Positions 17,060 to 24,236 of a stretch of DNA of 64,000 bases are shown in pieces; the first letter of the stretch is position 1, and each line of letters begins with the position of its first letter. The position numbers and the translations under genes are program-made. The stretch covers positions 1 to 64,000 of the forward strand of contig NCGO01000018.1 of NCBI GenBank assembly GCA_002256985.1, written 5' to 3'. The DNA is from Novosphingobium sp. 28-62-57 (GTDB lineage: Bacteria; Pseudomonadota; Alphaproteobacteria; Sphingomonadales; Sphingomonadaceae). The notes under the pieces were generated by a model. That model did not search any database and was not told where the DNA came from. It saw nothing but the letters and a program-made list of their open reading frames with translations.

Positions 17060-17215
17060 TCCCGGCTTCTACGAGGGAAGTAGGCGCAAGCGCTACGCCG
17101 CTGCCGCAAATCGCAGAGCTTTTGCGGGCAGCCTAGAGTTCTACCTAGGCCGTAGAACCGCAGAATTCCGGGACTTTCTGCTACCCGCAGGCCAGCTAGG
17201 CAGTAGCGTGGTGCG
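17060..17215. other. Candidate origin of transfer (oriT)
   Basis: The 355-bp gap upstream of the relaxase operon is rich in inverted repeats. CTGCCGCAAA at 17101-17110 pairs with TTTGCGGGCAG at 17121-17131 with one bulge. GTTCTAC at 17138-17144 pairs exactly with GTAGAAC at 17152-17158. GCTAC at 17180-17184 pairs with GTAGC at 17203-17207. Placement beside the relaxosome genes and the clustered hairpins fit a MobF oriT; the nick site cannot be assigned from sequence alone. Confidence 0.5.
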
Positions 17216-17369
17216 TGCAATTCACTTTGCTCAATCAAGCCAAGGGAAATTTGACTTTGGGAGTTTTGGGAGCGTCTGGATTTCCCGTGGGGGCCAAGGC
17301 GGCTGTTACGCCGCAACACGCTGCCACAAGGCCAGACCCCTGTGCTGCGAGGCCCGCTCATTGGCCCGC

Positions 17370-17636
17370 TCATTGGATTGTCGGCTTTACGGGCAGGGGG
17401 AGCGTCCCCAGAATGGCCGCATCGATGGCCTCACGGATCCTTTCCGCCAGGTTCTGCGCATGGGTGCAGCTGAGCGCGACGGAGACATCACCGATCCGCA
17501 AGACCCCGCCACGGCAGTCAGCCGGGCAGGCGATCTGACGATCACAGATGACCGTCAGCGAAGCGACATTCCCGATCAATACGATCGAATGCGTCGGGAC
17601 GCTGAAAAGCGGCAACCGGGCAACTGGCTCTGTCAT
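17370..17636 (-). CDS. Small protein coupled to the AlpA-type regulator
   Basis: About 88 residues from ATG 17636, which overlaps the preceding stop (TGATG) and follows a GGAGG ribosome site. It has a beta-rich core (HSIVLIGNVASLTVICDRQI, then GVLRIGDVSVAL) with four cysteines (C47-type spacing CDRQIACPADC), and a helical C-terminus. No family is recognised. Position in an operon with the AlpA regulator places it in the control region of the integrative element. Confidence 0.55.
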   Translation of the reverse strand: MTEPVARLPLFSVPTHSIVLIGNVASLTVICDRQIACPADCRGGVLRIGDVSVALSCTHAQNLAERIREAIDAAILGTLPLPVKPTIQ

Positions 17637-17893
17637 CACAGGAGCCTCCCGAAATCGCGCGGACGCTGTGCTGGCGGCGGTGGCGGGATCGGACACACCG
17701 GATCACTGACCGGGAGCCTGTCGATCCATTCGTCAATGTCGCGCCGCTTCCAGCGCAGCTGCCCGCCGCCGAGCGCGCAGGGCTTGGGGAAGTCCCCCGC
17801 CGCCCGCTTGCGCCAGATCGTGACCCTGCTCATGCGCAGGTGCCGGACGAGATCGTCCGTGGTCATCAGAGTGCTCGTTTCCTCGCGTTCCAT
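17636..17893 (-). CDS. AlpA/excisionase-type HTH regulator
   Basis: About 85 residues from ATG 17893; an upstream ATG at 17914 is possible. A MerR/AlpA-like winged HTH spans about 10-60 (LMTTDDLVRHLRMSRVTIWR, KRAAGDFPKPCALGGGQLRW, KRRDIDEWID). Such proteins activate integrase or act as excisionases in integrated elements. The tail is proline-rich. It is the first gene of a two-gene operon and lies between the relaxase genes and the Xre-RES pair, supporting a mobile element that spans this region. Confidence 0.8.
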   Translation of the reverse strand: MEREETSTLMTTDDLVRHLRMSRVTIWRKRAAGDFPKPCALGGGQLRWKRRDIDEWIDRLPVSDPVCPIPPPPPAQRPRDFGRLL

Positions 17894-18024
17894 CGCCGTT
17901 CCTCCACGTCGCAATGCGTGCAGAGGCTTTCACAGGGCGGGGAGCGGACGAAGCCGTTTCTGGGGATTCCTCAGAATTTCTGGGAATTCTCGCGTGGCTG
18001 ATGCAACATAATTCAGGCGATACC

Positions 18025-18106
18025 GCGCATTTGAACTCCAGCGGGTGATCGAAATGAGGTGGTAGGCACTTGACCAGTCCACCTTGAATGGTTTGCTCAA
18101 ATGCGC
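18025..18106. promoter_or_regulatory. Inverted 10-bp pair upstream of the Xre-RES operon
   Basis: GCGCATTTGA at 18025-18034 and TCAAATGCGC at 18097-18106 are exact reverse complements 62 bp apart. The second ends 25 bp before ATG 18132. Two half-sites on either side of a promoter would suit autorepression by the antitoxin, perhaps with DNA looping. A further GCTCAAA copy lies at about 18115. Confidence 0.5.
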
Positions 18107-18131
18107 TATGTGAATGCTCAAAGGAGCAATC

Positions 18132-18632
18132 ATGGCCACCTCTGCGATCTACAGCGGCAACGTCAGAACAGGGCGCAGCAGGAAACTTGCAACGCCCAAG
18201 ACAGGCGGCGGCTATCGCGAGCTCTTCGCCGCCTCCCCGCAGGCACGGATTGCGATGATCCGGCAGGGCGTCCCCGCCATCGAGGCCAAGCGGCTGGTGC
18301 AGGCGCTCGGGGTCGAGCAGAAGGTATTCTATCAGGCGCTCGGGCTGAAAACTGCCACCGTCAACCGTAAGATCACCCAGAGCGAGCAGCTCGCCAGTGA
18401 TGAAAGCGAGCGCCTGCTGGGCGTGGCGCGGTTGATTGGGCAGGTCGAGGCTATCGTGGCGGAGTCTGGCGATCCCAAGGGCTTCGATGCACCCGAATGG
18501 CTGTCGCGCTGGCTGCGAGAGCCACTGCCTGCGCTTGGCGGCACCCCGCCGATGGCTCTGCTTGATACGATGGAGGGTCAGGCCATGGTGGCCGAGGCGC
18601 TCGCCCGCATCCAAAGCGGAGCCTATGCGTGA
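18132..18632 (+). CDS. Xre/MbcA/ParS-family antitoxin of a RES toxin
   Basis: 166 residues from ATG 18132, with AAAGGAGC upstream; an ATG at 18114 is less well placed. An Xre-like helical domain (about 45-90: QGVPAIEAKRLVQALGVEQK, FYQALGLKTATVNRKI) is followed by the DUF2384 C-terminus (WLREPLPALGGTPPMALLDT, then EGQAMVAEALARIQSGAYA), which plugs the toxin active site. It overlaps the RES toxin start by four bases (GTGA), so the two are translationally coupled. Confidence 0.9.
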   Translation: MATSAIYSGNVRTGRSRKLATPKTGGGYRELFAASPQARIAMIRQGVPAIEAKRLVQALGVEQKVFYQALGLKTATVNRKITQSEQLASDESERLLGVARLIGQVEAIVAESGDPKGFDAPEWLSRWLREPLPALGGTPPMALLDTMEGQAMVAEALARIQSGAYA

Positions 18633-19114
18633 GTCTATCGGTCTGGCGGATTGCGACCGACACGAAGGACTACGAAGCGGACGATCTCAGCGGCAAGGGG
18701 GCGGAAATCACCGGCGGTCGCTGGAACGACAAGGGCACGCCGCTGGTCTACACCTCGACCAACCGCGCGCTCGCCGCGCTTGAGACCATCGTGCACCTCA
18801 ACTCGGGCGGCCTGCCGCTCAATCGCTATCTCGTCGAGATCGTCATCCCGGATGATGTCTGGAACGCGGCGGAAGGGATCGATCACATTACCGCGCCGGT
18901 CGGATGGGACGCCGAACCGGCGAGCCGCACATCATCGGACTATGGCACCCGCTGGGCCAGAGCTGCGACCAGCCTGCTGCTCCGCGTCCCCTCGGTGATC
19001 GTGCCGGAGGAAAGCAATGTGCTTATCAACCCGCGCCATCCCGATATCGCGGCGATCAAGGCCCGCAAGGTGCGCAAGTGGATCTATGATGCAAGGATCG
19101 TGCGGAGCATGTGA
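18629..19114 (+). CDS. RES-domain toxin
   Basis: 161 residues from GTG 18629. RES proteins act like ADP-ribosyltransferases and deplete cellular NAD. Conserved positions are the Arg in GGRWNDKGTPLVYTS (about 29-43), the Glu in ALETIVHL (about 50) and the Ser in VPSVIVPEESNVLINP (about 121-136). Length is normal. Expression is coupled to the antitoxin. It stabilises the plasmid-like element between the AlpA operon and the integrase. Confidence 0.92.
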   Translation: MSLSVWRIATDTKDYEADDLSGKGAEITGGRWNDKGTPLVYTSTNRALAALETIVHLNSGGLPLNRYLVEIVIPDDVWNAAEGIDHITAPVGWDAEPASRTSSDYGTRWARAATSLLLRVPSVIVPEESNVLINPRHPDIAAIKARKVRKWIYDARIVRSM

Positions 19115-19115
19115 C

Positions 19116-20108
19116 CTAGCGGCCTAGGCCCTGCTTGATCAGGAAGGCCTTGAACGCTCCATAGGTGCCACTGGCTGACCTGCCGACGATTTTGCCGAGC
19201 ACGTCGTCAGTGTAGTCGATGTGACGCTTGTGCTCCTCGGCGCCTTCCCTGACCCTGGCGGCGATTTGACCGGTCTGGAGGCAAGGATCCTTCTGAACGA
19301 TTTTCCAGGTTTCCATGTTCACAAAGCGGAACTGATCCTTCTCGCTCAGGGATTTTGGCGCGGCCTCGAGGTACGTATTCAGGGCTTGGGTGAATGCGCT
19401 TTCCGCGATGCCGGTGAAGGGGTGATCGGCTTCGCGGACCGGTGAAACAGGGACAATGCTGAGGCCCAAGTCATTCTCGTCAGCGTGAGGCTGTGGCATA
19501 GGTGCCGGGGCGCTGTCGCGAGATTTCACCCGCTCGTTCAAGACCGCCTTTGGCACCTCAACGAACAATTCCTGTGCCTGCGCCCGGGCGTCAATCGCGC
19601 CGCTGCGGACGATCAACCGCAGGCCGTTCAGTCCTGCAAATTCTTGTCTGGCGATGACCGACGCGCCGTCACCAGGTTGGCGCATGGCGCTGCTTTTGCC
19701 CGCTTCGAACTTTGCCCTGCAGGTTTCGAGGCGGACGAACCACTTATGCTGCTCGGACGTTCGCAAGCGTGCCTGAAGCTCCCGGTGGCTCGGTTTGCGC
19801 AGCCGCCGGTCACATTCCCGCGCGGCCGCGCCACTCAGGGCCGCCAGACACAGCCACTGGACGGGATTGCCGTCTCCGAACATCGTCAAAATCGTGAGGG
19901 CAGCACATACCACCGACAGACCAGCACTGGCCCATTTGCCCATATAGAGCCACGTCCACTCACCCTGCTCAGGGTCGAGCCGCTCAAGAAATGCGATGCC
20001 AAGGACCGATTCGGGGGTCTTCTGGGCGTCTTCACCATGCTCCTGAAGGAGTGCGGACCAAAGCGTGGGGAAGCGCTCCTCGCCCGTCCGCAAATCGAAT
20101 GTGCCCAT
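19116..20108 (-). CDS. Membrane-anchored protein of unknown function next to the integrase
   Basis: About 330 residues from ATG 20108; a TTG at 20159 would extend it into the integrase gene. Two hydrophobic segments (about 60-100, around GKWASAGLSVVCAALTILTM and PVQWLCLAALSGAAA) suggest a hairpin in the inner membrane. A basic cytoplasmic region and a C-terminal helical domain (about 230-330, ending ASGTYGAFKAFLIKQGLGR) follow. No family is recognised. It sits between the RES toxin (convergent, 1 bp apart) and the integrase, the usual place for cargo genes. Confidence 0.6.
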   Translation of the reverse strand: MGTFDLRTGEERFPTLWSALLQEHGEDAQKTPESVLGIAFLERLDPEQGEWTWLYMGKWASAGLSVVCAALTILTMFGDGNPVQWLCLAALSGAAARECDRRLRKPSHRELQARLRTSEQHKWFVRLETCRAKFEAGKSSAMRQPGDGASVIARQEFAGLNGLRLIVRSGAIDARAQAQELFVEVPKAVLNERVKSRDSAPAPMPQPHADENDLGLSIVPVSPVREADHPFTGIAESAFTQALNTYLEAAPKSLSEKDQFRFVNMETWKIVQKDPCLQTGQIAARVREGAEEHKRHIDYTDDVLGKIVGRSASGTYGAFKAFLIKQGLGR

Positions 20109-20137
20109 CGATGACTGGTCCAAGGGCGCCTCCGGCT

Positions 20138-21289
20138 TCAGCTCCTCGTTACAACGCAATAATCAGCCCAAAGATTCATCAACTTGCGCCGCTTTTGCAA
20201 GAGTTTTCCGCGCCGATAGGCCGCTTCAACCGGGTTCGCTATTGTGTGCGCCAAGGCCATCTCGGCAACATCGCGGTCAAAATCGGTCTCTTCCGATACC
20301 CAGTCACGAAAGCTGCTGCGGAAACCATGCGGCACCGCGTCGACATTCGCGTCGCGGCAGATCTTCGTCAGGGTCATGTCAGACATTGGTTTGCCATGGC
20401 GGGTGCCTGGAAACACAAGGTCATTGCTATCTTCCTTGTGAACTCGCGCCCGCTTCAACACATCCAGCGCGGCGTCGGACAAGGGCACGATGTGTTCCAC
20501 GTCGGCTTTCATGCGCTCGGCAGGAATCGTCCACGTGCGCTCCGTGAGATCGATTTCTGACCAGAGCGCTCCGCGCACCTCGCCGGAGCGCGCCGCTGTG
20601 AGGATAAGGAACTCAAACGCCAGGCGCCCGATGCTCTCACGTTCGCGGAGTTTCCCGACGAAAGCTGCGACCTTGGAATAGTGCAAGGCCGCGAGGTGAT
20701 TCTGGCGATTGCGCACTTTGGGAAGCGACTTGTTGATCGCATTCATCGGCAAGGGGTGCGCGCGATAGTTCTTCGCGATCGCCCAATCGATCACCATCCC
20801 GATCCGCTGACGTACCCGCCGTGCGGTCTCGTTCTTTTCGAGCCAGATCGCGATCAGGACGTCGCGGACGTGCGAACTCTCGATGTCGCTGACAGCGATG
20901 TCGCCAATCTTCGGAAAAGCGTAGGTCTGGAGCGAGGTCAGCCACTGGCTGCGGTGCTTCTTGTTTTTCCAGCTCTTGTTGTTCTCGTTGAAGACCTTGG
21001 CCGCCGCCTCCCGGAAGGTCGGGATCCCCTCGGCCTTCTTGCGCTGAAGTACGGGGTCGATTCCTGCCTCAACCTGCGCGCGGACTTCGGCTGACCGCTG
21101 CCGGGCCTGTGCGAGACTCACTTTCTTCGCGCTGCCGAGTCCGATATCCCTGCGACGGCCATTTTTCTGGACCCGGCAGATCCATGAACGGGCACCGGTC
21201 GGGGTGACGTTCAGGAACAGCCCATCGCCATCGTGATGGCGTCCAGGCTCAAGCGATCCCCTGAGCATGTTGGCGGTGAGATTGCCCAT
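20138..21289 (-). CDS. Tyrosine integrase (P4-type, DUF4102 arm domain)
   Basis: 383 residues. The N-terminal arm-binding domain (about 1-85: HHDGDGLFLNVTPTGARSWI, GLGSAKKVSLAQAR) is followed by a core-binding domain and the catalytic domain. Catalytic residues lie in LTAARSGEVRGALW (Arg), VPHGFRSSFRDWV (His-x-x-Arg) and ALAHTIANPVEAAYRRG (His and Tyr). It is complete and reads away from the second integrase across a 339-bp gap. It probably integrated the relaxase-bearing element to its left. Both integrases are of the tRNA-targeting class. Confidence 0.93.
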   Translation of the reverse strand: MGNLTANMLRGSLEPGRHHDGDGLFLNVTPTGARSWICRVQKNGRRRDIGLGSAKKVSLAQARQRSAEVRAQVEAGIDPVLQRKKAEGIPTFREAAAKVFNENNKSWKNKKHRSQWLTSLQTYAFPKIGDIAVSDIESSHVRDVLIAIWLEKNETARRVRQRIGMVIDWAIAKNYRAHPLPMNAINKSLPKVRNRQNHLAALHYSKVAAFVGKLRERESIGRLAFEFLILTAARSGEVRGALWSEIDLTERTWTIPAERMKADVEHIVPLSDAALDVLKRARVHKEDSNDLVFPGTRHGKPMSDMTLTKICRDANVDAVPHGFRSSFRDWVSEETDFDRDVAEMALAHTIANPVEAAYRRGKLLQKRRKLMNLWADYCVVTRS

Positions 21290-21427
21290 TTTTCCTTCCC
21301 CACATCCTTACCCACACGAGATTGCAACGGATCGCATCGGAAAGCAATAGCCCGAAACACAGGGAGCGCCCTAAGGCGCTGTTTTTATGTGATTTTGAAG
21401 CGGGGAGAAACAGCCAGAAAGGGGCTG

Positions 21428-21442
21428 TTGGCGGAGACGGAG
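21428..21442. repeat. Attachment-site repeat, distal copy
   Basis: TTGGCGGAGACGGAG, identical to the 3' end of the tRNA-Ser gene at 31771-31785. The match stops after this stretch (AGTCCGCC here, AGGGATTC in the tRNA). It lies about 140 bp from the first integrase and about 190 bp from the second. Confidence 0.85.
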
Positions 21443-21547
21443 TCCGCCGAACTCTCGTTCTTCAGTGTTCGGAATTGTTCTAAAACCCTATGAAAACCCT
21501 AAGGTTTATCAGAATGTAAATCCGCCTGTGTTCACACCTGAACATTC

Positions 21548-21621
21548 CCGTTCCCTTAAAGACGGAACTCTATTAAGGGTATCGATAAGGGAACGGCTGG
21601 TGCTGGTCCCTTAAAGGGAAC
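21548..21621. promoter_or_regulatory. Iterated GTTCCCTTA sites upstream of the second integrase
   Basis: CCGTTCCCTTA (21548-21558) and TAAGGGAACGG (21586-21596) are perfect inverted copies. TCCCTTAAAGGGA (21607-21619) is a third, self-symmetrical site ending 9 bp before ATG 21629. The repeated core could be bound by the island AlpA regulator or by the integrase arm domain, coupling integrase expression to excision. Confidence 0.6.
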
Positions 21622-21628
21622 CGAACCA

Positions 21629-22885
21629 ATGCCACGCAGACTGCAAAACGCCCTCACCCCGCTGTTCGTGAAGAATGCCAAGCCGGGACGCTATGCCGAT
21701 GGCGGGGGGCTTTATCTGCTGGTGAAGGATGGCGGGGCCAAGTCTTGGCTGTTCCGGGCAACGGTGGCGGGCAAGGTTCGGGATATTGGCTTAGGCTCGG
21801 CTGCACCGGGTGCAATCAGTCTGGCAAAGGCTCGGGAACTCGCTCGTGAAAAGGCGCAGGAAGTTGCCAGCGGTGCAATCCCGGTATCAGACCGTAAGAA
21901 GCGGGTTCAGGCTGCCAAGGCGGCGCAGGCCGAACAGGCCAAGGCCAAGACATTCAAGCAATTGGCCGAGGCCTTCATTGACCTGCGCGAAACCGGCTGG
22001 CGGAACGATAAGCATAAAGCGCAATGGCGCTCTACGCTGGAAACCTATGCCTATCCGGTGTTCGGCAATCTGCCAGTTTCGGATGTGACAACGGACCATG
22101 TGCTAGACGTGCTGCGCCCGATCTGGAGCGCAAAGCCGGAAACTGCCAGCCGGGTGCGGGGCCGAATTGAAAATATCATGGACGCAGCAAGGTTTCAGGG
22201 CCTGCGCACGGGTGACAATCCCGCGCGCTGGAAAGGCCATTTGGATTTTGTTCTGCCCAAGCCGAACAAGATGGCGCGCGGGCATCATGCTGCCCTGCCC
22301 TATGCCGAGTTACCGTCATTCATGGCCGATCTGGCAGGGCGGGAAGCGCTGGCGGCAAAGGCCCTGCAGTTTGCTATTTTGACAGCAACCCGCTCGGGCG
22401 AAGTGCTTGGCGCAACTTGGGCAGAAATTGATCTGGACGCGGCAATCTGGACCATCCCGGCGGACCGCATGAAAGCGGCCAAGGAACACCGCGTCCCCCT
22501 CTCGGCCCGTGCGGTGGAAATCCTGCAGGAAGTTCAGGGCCTGAACACATTGGACATGAAAAGCGCGGCGGTGTTTCCCGGCAATAGCGGCGGGAAACTG
22601 TCCGGTATGGCAATGGCAATGCTTTTGCGGCGCATGGAACGGGGGGACATTACGGTTCACGGTTTCCGCTCCACCTTTCGCGAATGGGCAGGTGAAACGA
22701 CCGCTTTCGCTCGGGAAGTGGTGGAACATGCCCTTGCGCACCAATTGGCGGACAAGGCCGAGGCGGCATACCAGCGCGGGAGCCTGTTCCCCAAGCGGGT
22801 GAAGCTTATGCAGGCATGGGCAGACTACTGCACTTCACCCCTAGCGGACTGTTCCAACGTAACGCCTATTCGGGCCGAGGCCTGA
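21629..22885 (+). CDS. Tyrosine integrase of the tRNA-Ser island
   Basis: 418 residues. Arm-binding domain (about 1-95: AKPGRYADGGGLYLLVKDGG, DIGLGSAAPGAISLAKAREL), core-binding region (about 105-200) and catalytic domain with Arg in LTATRSGEVLGATWAE, His-x-x-Arg in TVHGFRSTFREWAG and His/Tyr in ALAHQLADKAEAAYQRGS. The protein is complete. It is placed just inside the left att repeat and should catalyse integration into and excision from the tRNA-Ser 3' end. It is about 40 percent similar by eye to the integrase at 20138-21289, but clearly a different lineage. Confidence 0.95.
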   Translation: MPRRLQNALTPLFVKNAKPGRYADGGGLYLLVKDGGAKSWLFRATVAGKVRDIGLGSAAPGAISLAKARELAREKAQEVASGAIPVSDRKKRVQAAKAAQAEQAKAKTFKQLAEAFIDLRETGWRNDKHKAQWRSTLETYAYPVFGNLPVSDVTTDHVLDVLRPIWSAKPETASRVRGRIENIMDAARFQGLRTGDNPARWKGHLDFVLPKPNKMARGHHAALPYAELPSFMADLAGREALAAKALQFAILTATRSGEVLGATWAEIDLDAAIWTIPADRMKAAKEHRVPLSARAVEILQEVQGLNTLDMKSAAVFPGNSGGKLSGMAMAMLLRRMERGDITVHGFRSTFREWAGETTAFAREVVEHALAHQLADKAEAAYQRGSLFPKRVKLMQAWADYCTSPLADCSNVTPIRAEA

Positions 22886-22946
22886 TTGCCTTTTATTGGA
22901 CAACGAAAATGCGAGGGATTTTGAACAAGCCAATTACGGCATTCGG

Positions 22947-23135
22947 TTATCGGCCCAAGGGCGTTATGCGGGCATCGAGTGCAGCTTGGACCAGTTCCAA
23001 AGCCTCATTCAAATGAATACCGATAATGCACAATTCTAGTTCATCCGCCTGACTCAATGCGCCCCTTATCTGGGACGCAAGCGCAAGCAATTGGCGATCT
23101 GACTCAGGTATCGCGCGATCTACTGCATCAAGCAT
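22947..23135 (-). CDS. Possible small helical protein, doubtful
   Basis: 62 residues from ATG 23135. Composition and pattern are protein-like: amphipathic helices in RQLLALASQIRGALSQADEL and GIHLNEALELVQAALDARI. The open frame continues about 33 codons upstream (SRENGPQAEARKRM) without ATG, GTG or TTG, so the real gene could be longer and 5'-truncated. No family is recognised. Confidence 0.35.
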   Translation of the reverse strand: MLDAVDRAIPESDRQLLALASQIRGALSQADELELCIIGIHLNEALELVQAALDARITPLGR

Positions 23136-23438
23136 CCGTTTGCGCGCTTCTGCCTGAGGCCCATTTTCCCGCGAACTGCCTGTGCATTGGTTTCCTGCAA
23201 AACCGGCAAAATCCCGAATAGCCCCAATGCTCGTGCCTCACATGTTTTCGCTCGGGCACATGACGGCCAAATATGCACCTGATGCTGAACACGGCTGCAC
23301 CCCTTACGAATCGTGTGACAAAGTATTTCTGATTTGTATCCGATTTGGAGTGAGAGCAATTATCAATTCGCGTTAAATGCCCTCAATTGAGCCAGATAGG
23401 GCTAACGTCACGCCAATCAGGGCCGAGGGCTAAGCACT

Positions 23439-23461
23439 GCTACAATTGCGACATTGCGACA
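23439..23461 (+). repeat. Iteron-like repeat, copy 1
   Basis: A 23-bp stretch beginning GCTACAATTGCGAC and ending ATTGCGACA, containing the octamer ATTGCGAC twice (23445-23452 and 23453-23460). The reverse complement of 30328-30350 matches it at 20 of 23 positions. The period of 8-9 bp resembles replication iterons. Confidence 0.6.
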
Positions 23462-23606
23462 TAGGAAGCGGACGACGTCCATTAGACTTGCACAGACCTG
23501 CTATGTTTAGGCGCTGTATGTCGGAGCTAGTGGTGGCCAAAGGGCTACGCACGAGAAATGCCTTGATTGCCTTCTGTAACAAGGAAGCCCCGACAACCCG
23601 CACAAA

Positions 23607-24122
23607 TCAACAGGCAATCATCCCATACCGGCGGACCGCCTGCCCCGCGTCCAATTGCGCGCATGACAGGTCTTTCTTGCCAGCGGTGCAGCGCGCTACG
23701 GTTCGGCCATAGCTATCAACGTCAACCGCTCGGCATTGGACAGCGTTCCACTGGACCAGCCGTGCTAGGCTTTCGCTGCTGGCGGCACCATCGCCGGGGG
23801 TGCATTGGCGACCGGGGCGGCAATGTCCGGCAAGTTCGGGCGCGTCTATCCCCTGCAACCTGATCCTGCGCCCGTCACATGCGAACGTGTCACCATCGAT
23901 AACCCGCACAGTGGTGCAGCGGAATTGATCTGCACTGCCCTTTGATCCTGCCAGCAAATGCCAGCCGGACGCCCCTAGCAGGCCTGCAAAGGCAATCCCG
24001 AGGGTAGCAAGGCGGGCAGTGCCCCAACTGAAGCGGCGGGCAACCTTGGCCGATGGCAGGCGGCGGTTTCTACGGGGCCGGAACTGATGAACATTATTCT
24101 TGCGCATTCCCCTGCCTGTCAT
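23607..24122 (-). CDS. Membrane-anchored thermonuclease (SNase-like) protein
   Basis: About 171 residues from ATG 24122 (ATG 24107 is an alternative). A basic N-terminus precedes one transmembrane segment (about residues 36-58: TARLATLGIAFAGLLGASGW). The SNase fold follows: VRVIDGDTFACDGRRIRLQG, IDAPEL, then DVDSYGRTVARC with the catalytic-type Asp/Arg pair. The family hydrolyses DNA and RNA with calcium. Topology suggests an anchored domain facing the periplasm. It is divergent from the restriction-modification gene, 114 bp away, and may attack incoming DNA or process it; this role is inferred. Confidence 0.8.
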   Translation of the reverse strand: MTGRGMRKNNVHQFRPRRNRRLPSAKVARRFSWGTARLATLGIAFAGLLGASGWHLLAGSKGSADQFRCTTVRVIDGDTFACDGRRIRLQGIDAPELAGHCRPGRQCTPGDGAASSESLARLVQWNAVQCRAVDVDSYGRTVARCTAGKKDLSCAQLDAGQAVRRYGMIAC

Positions 24123-24236
24123 GCCTGATCGGCTGGACGCAAGGCACCTTGGCCGATCTGGCGGCAACTTTCGTCCTGGCCCCCTTGGCGGACGCGCTCG
24201 GGCGCATTAGGCCTATGGCGAACTCGGGGGAAATTC

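Larger units (their letters stand above)
22886..23606. other. Gap with a small doubtful ORF and an iteron-like repeat
   Basis: No firm gene. On the minus strand a protein-like frame (22947-23135, listed separately) stays open upstream to about 23236 but without a standard start codon. The only clear DNA structure is the repeat at 23439-23461. The rest may be decayed coding sequence between the integrase and the convergent SNase gene. Confidence 0.5.
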
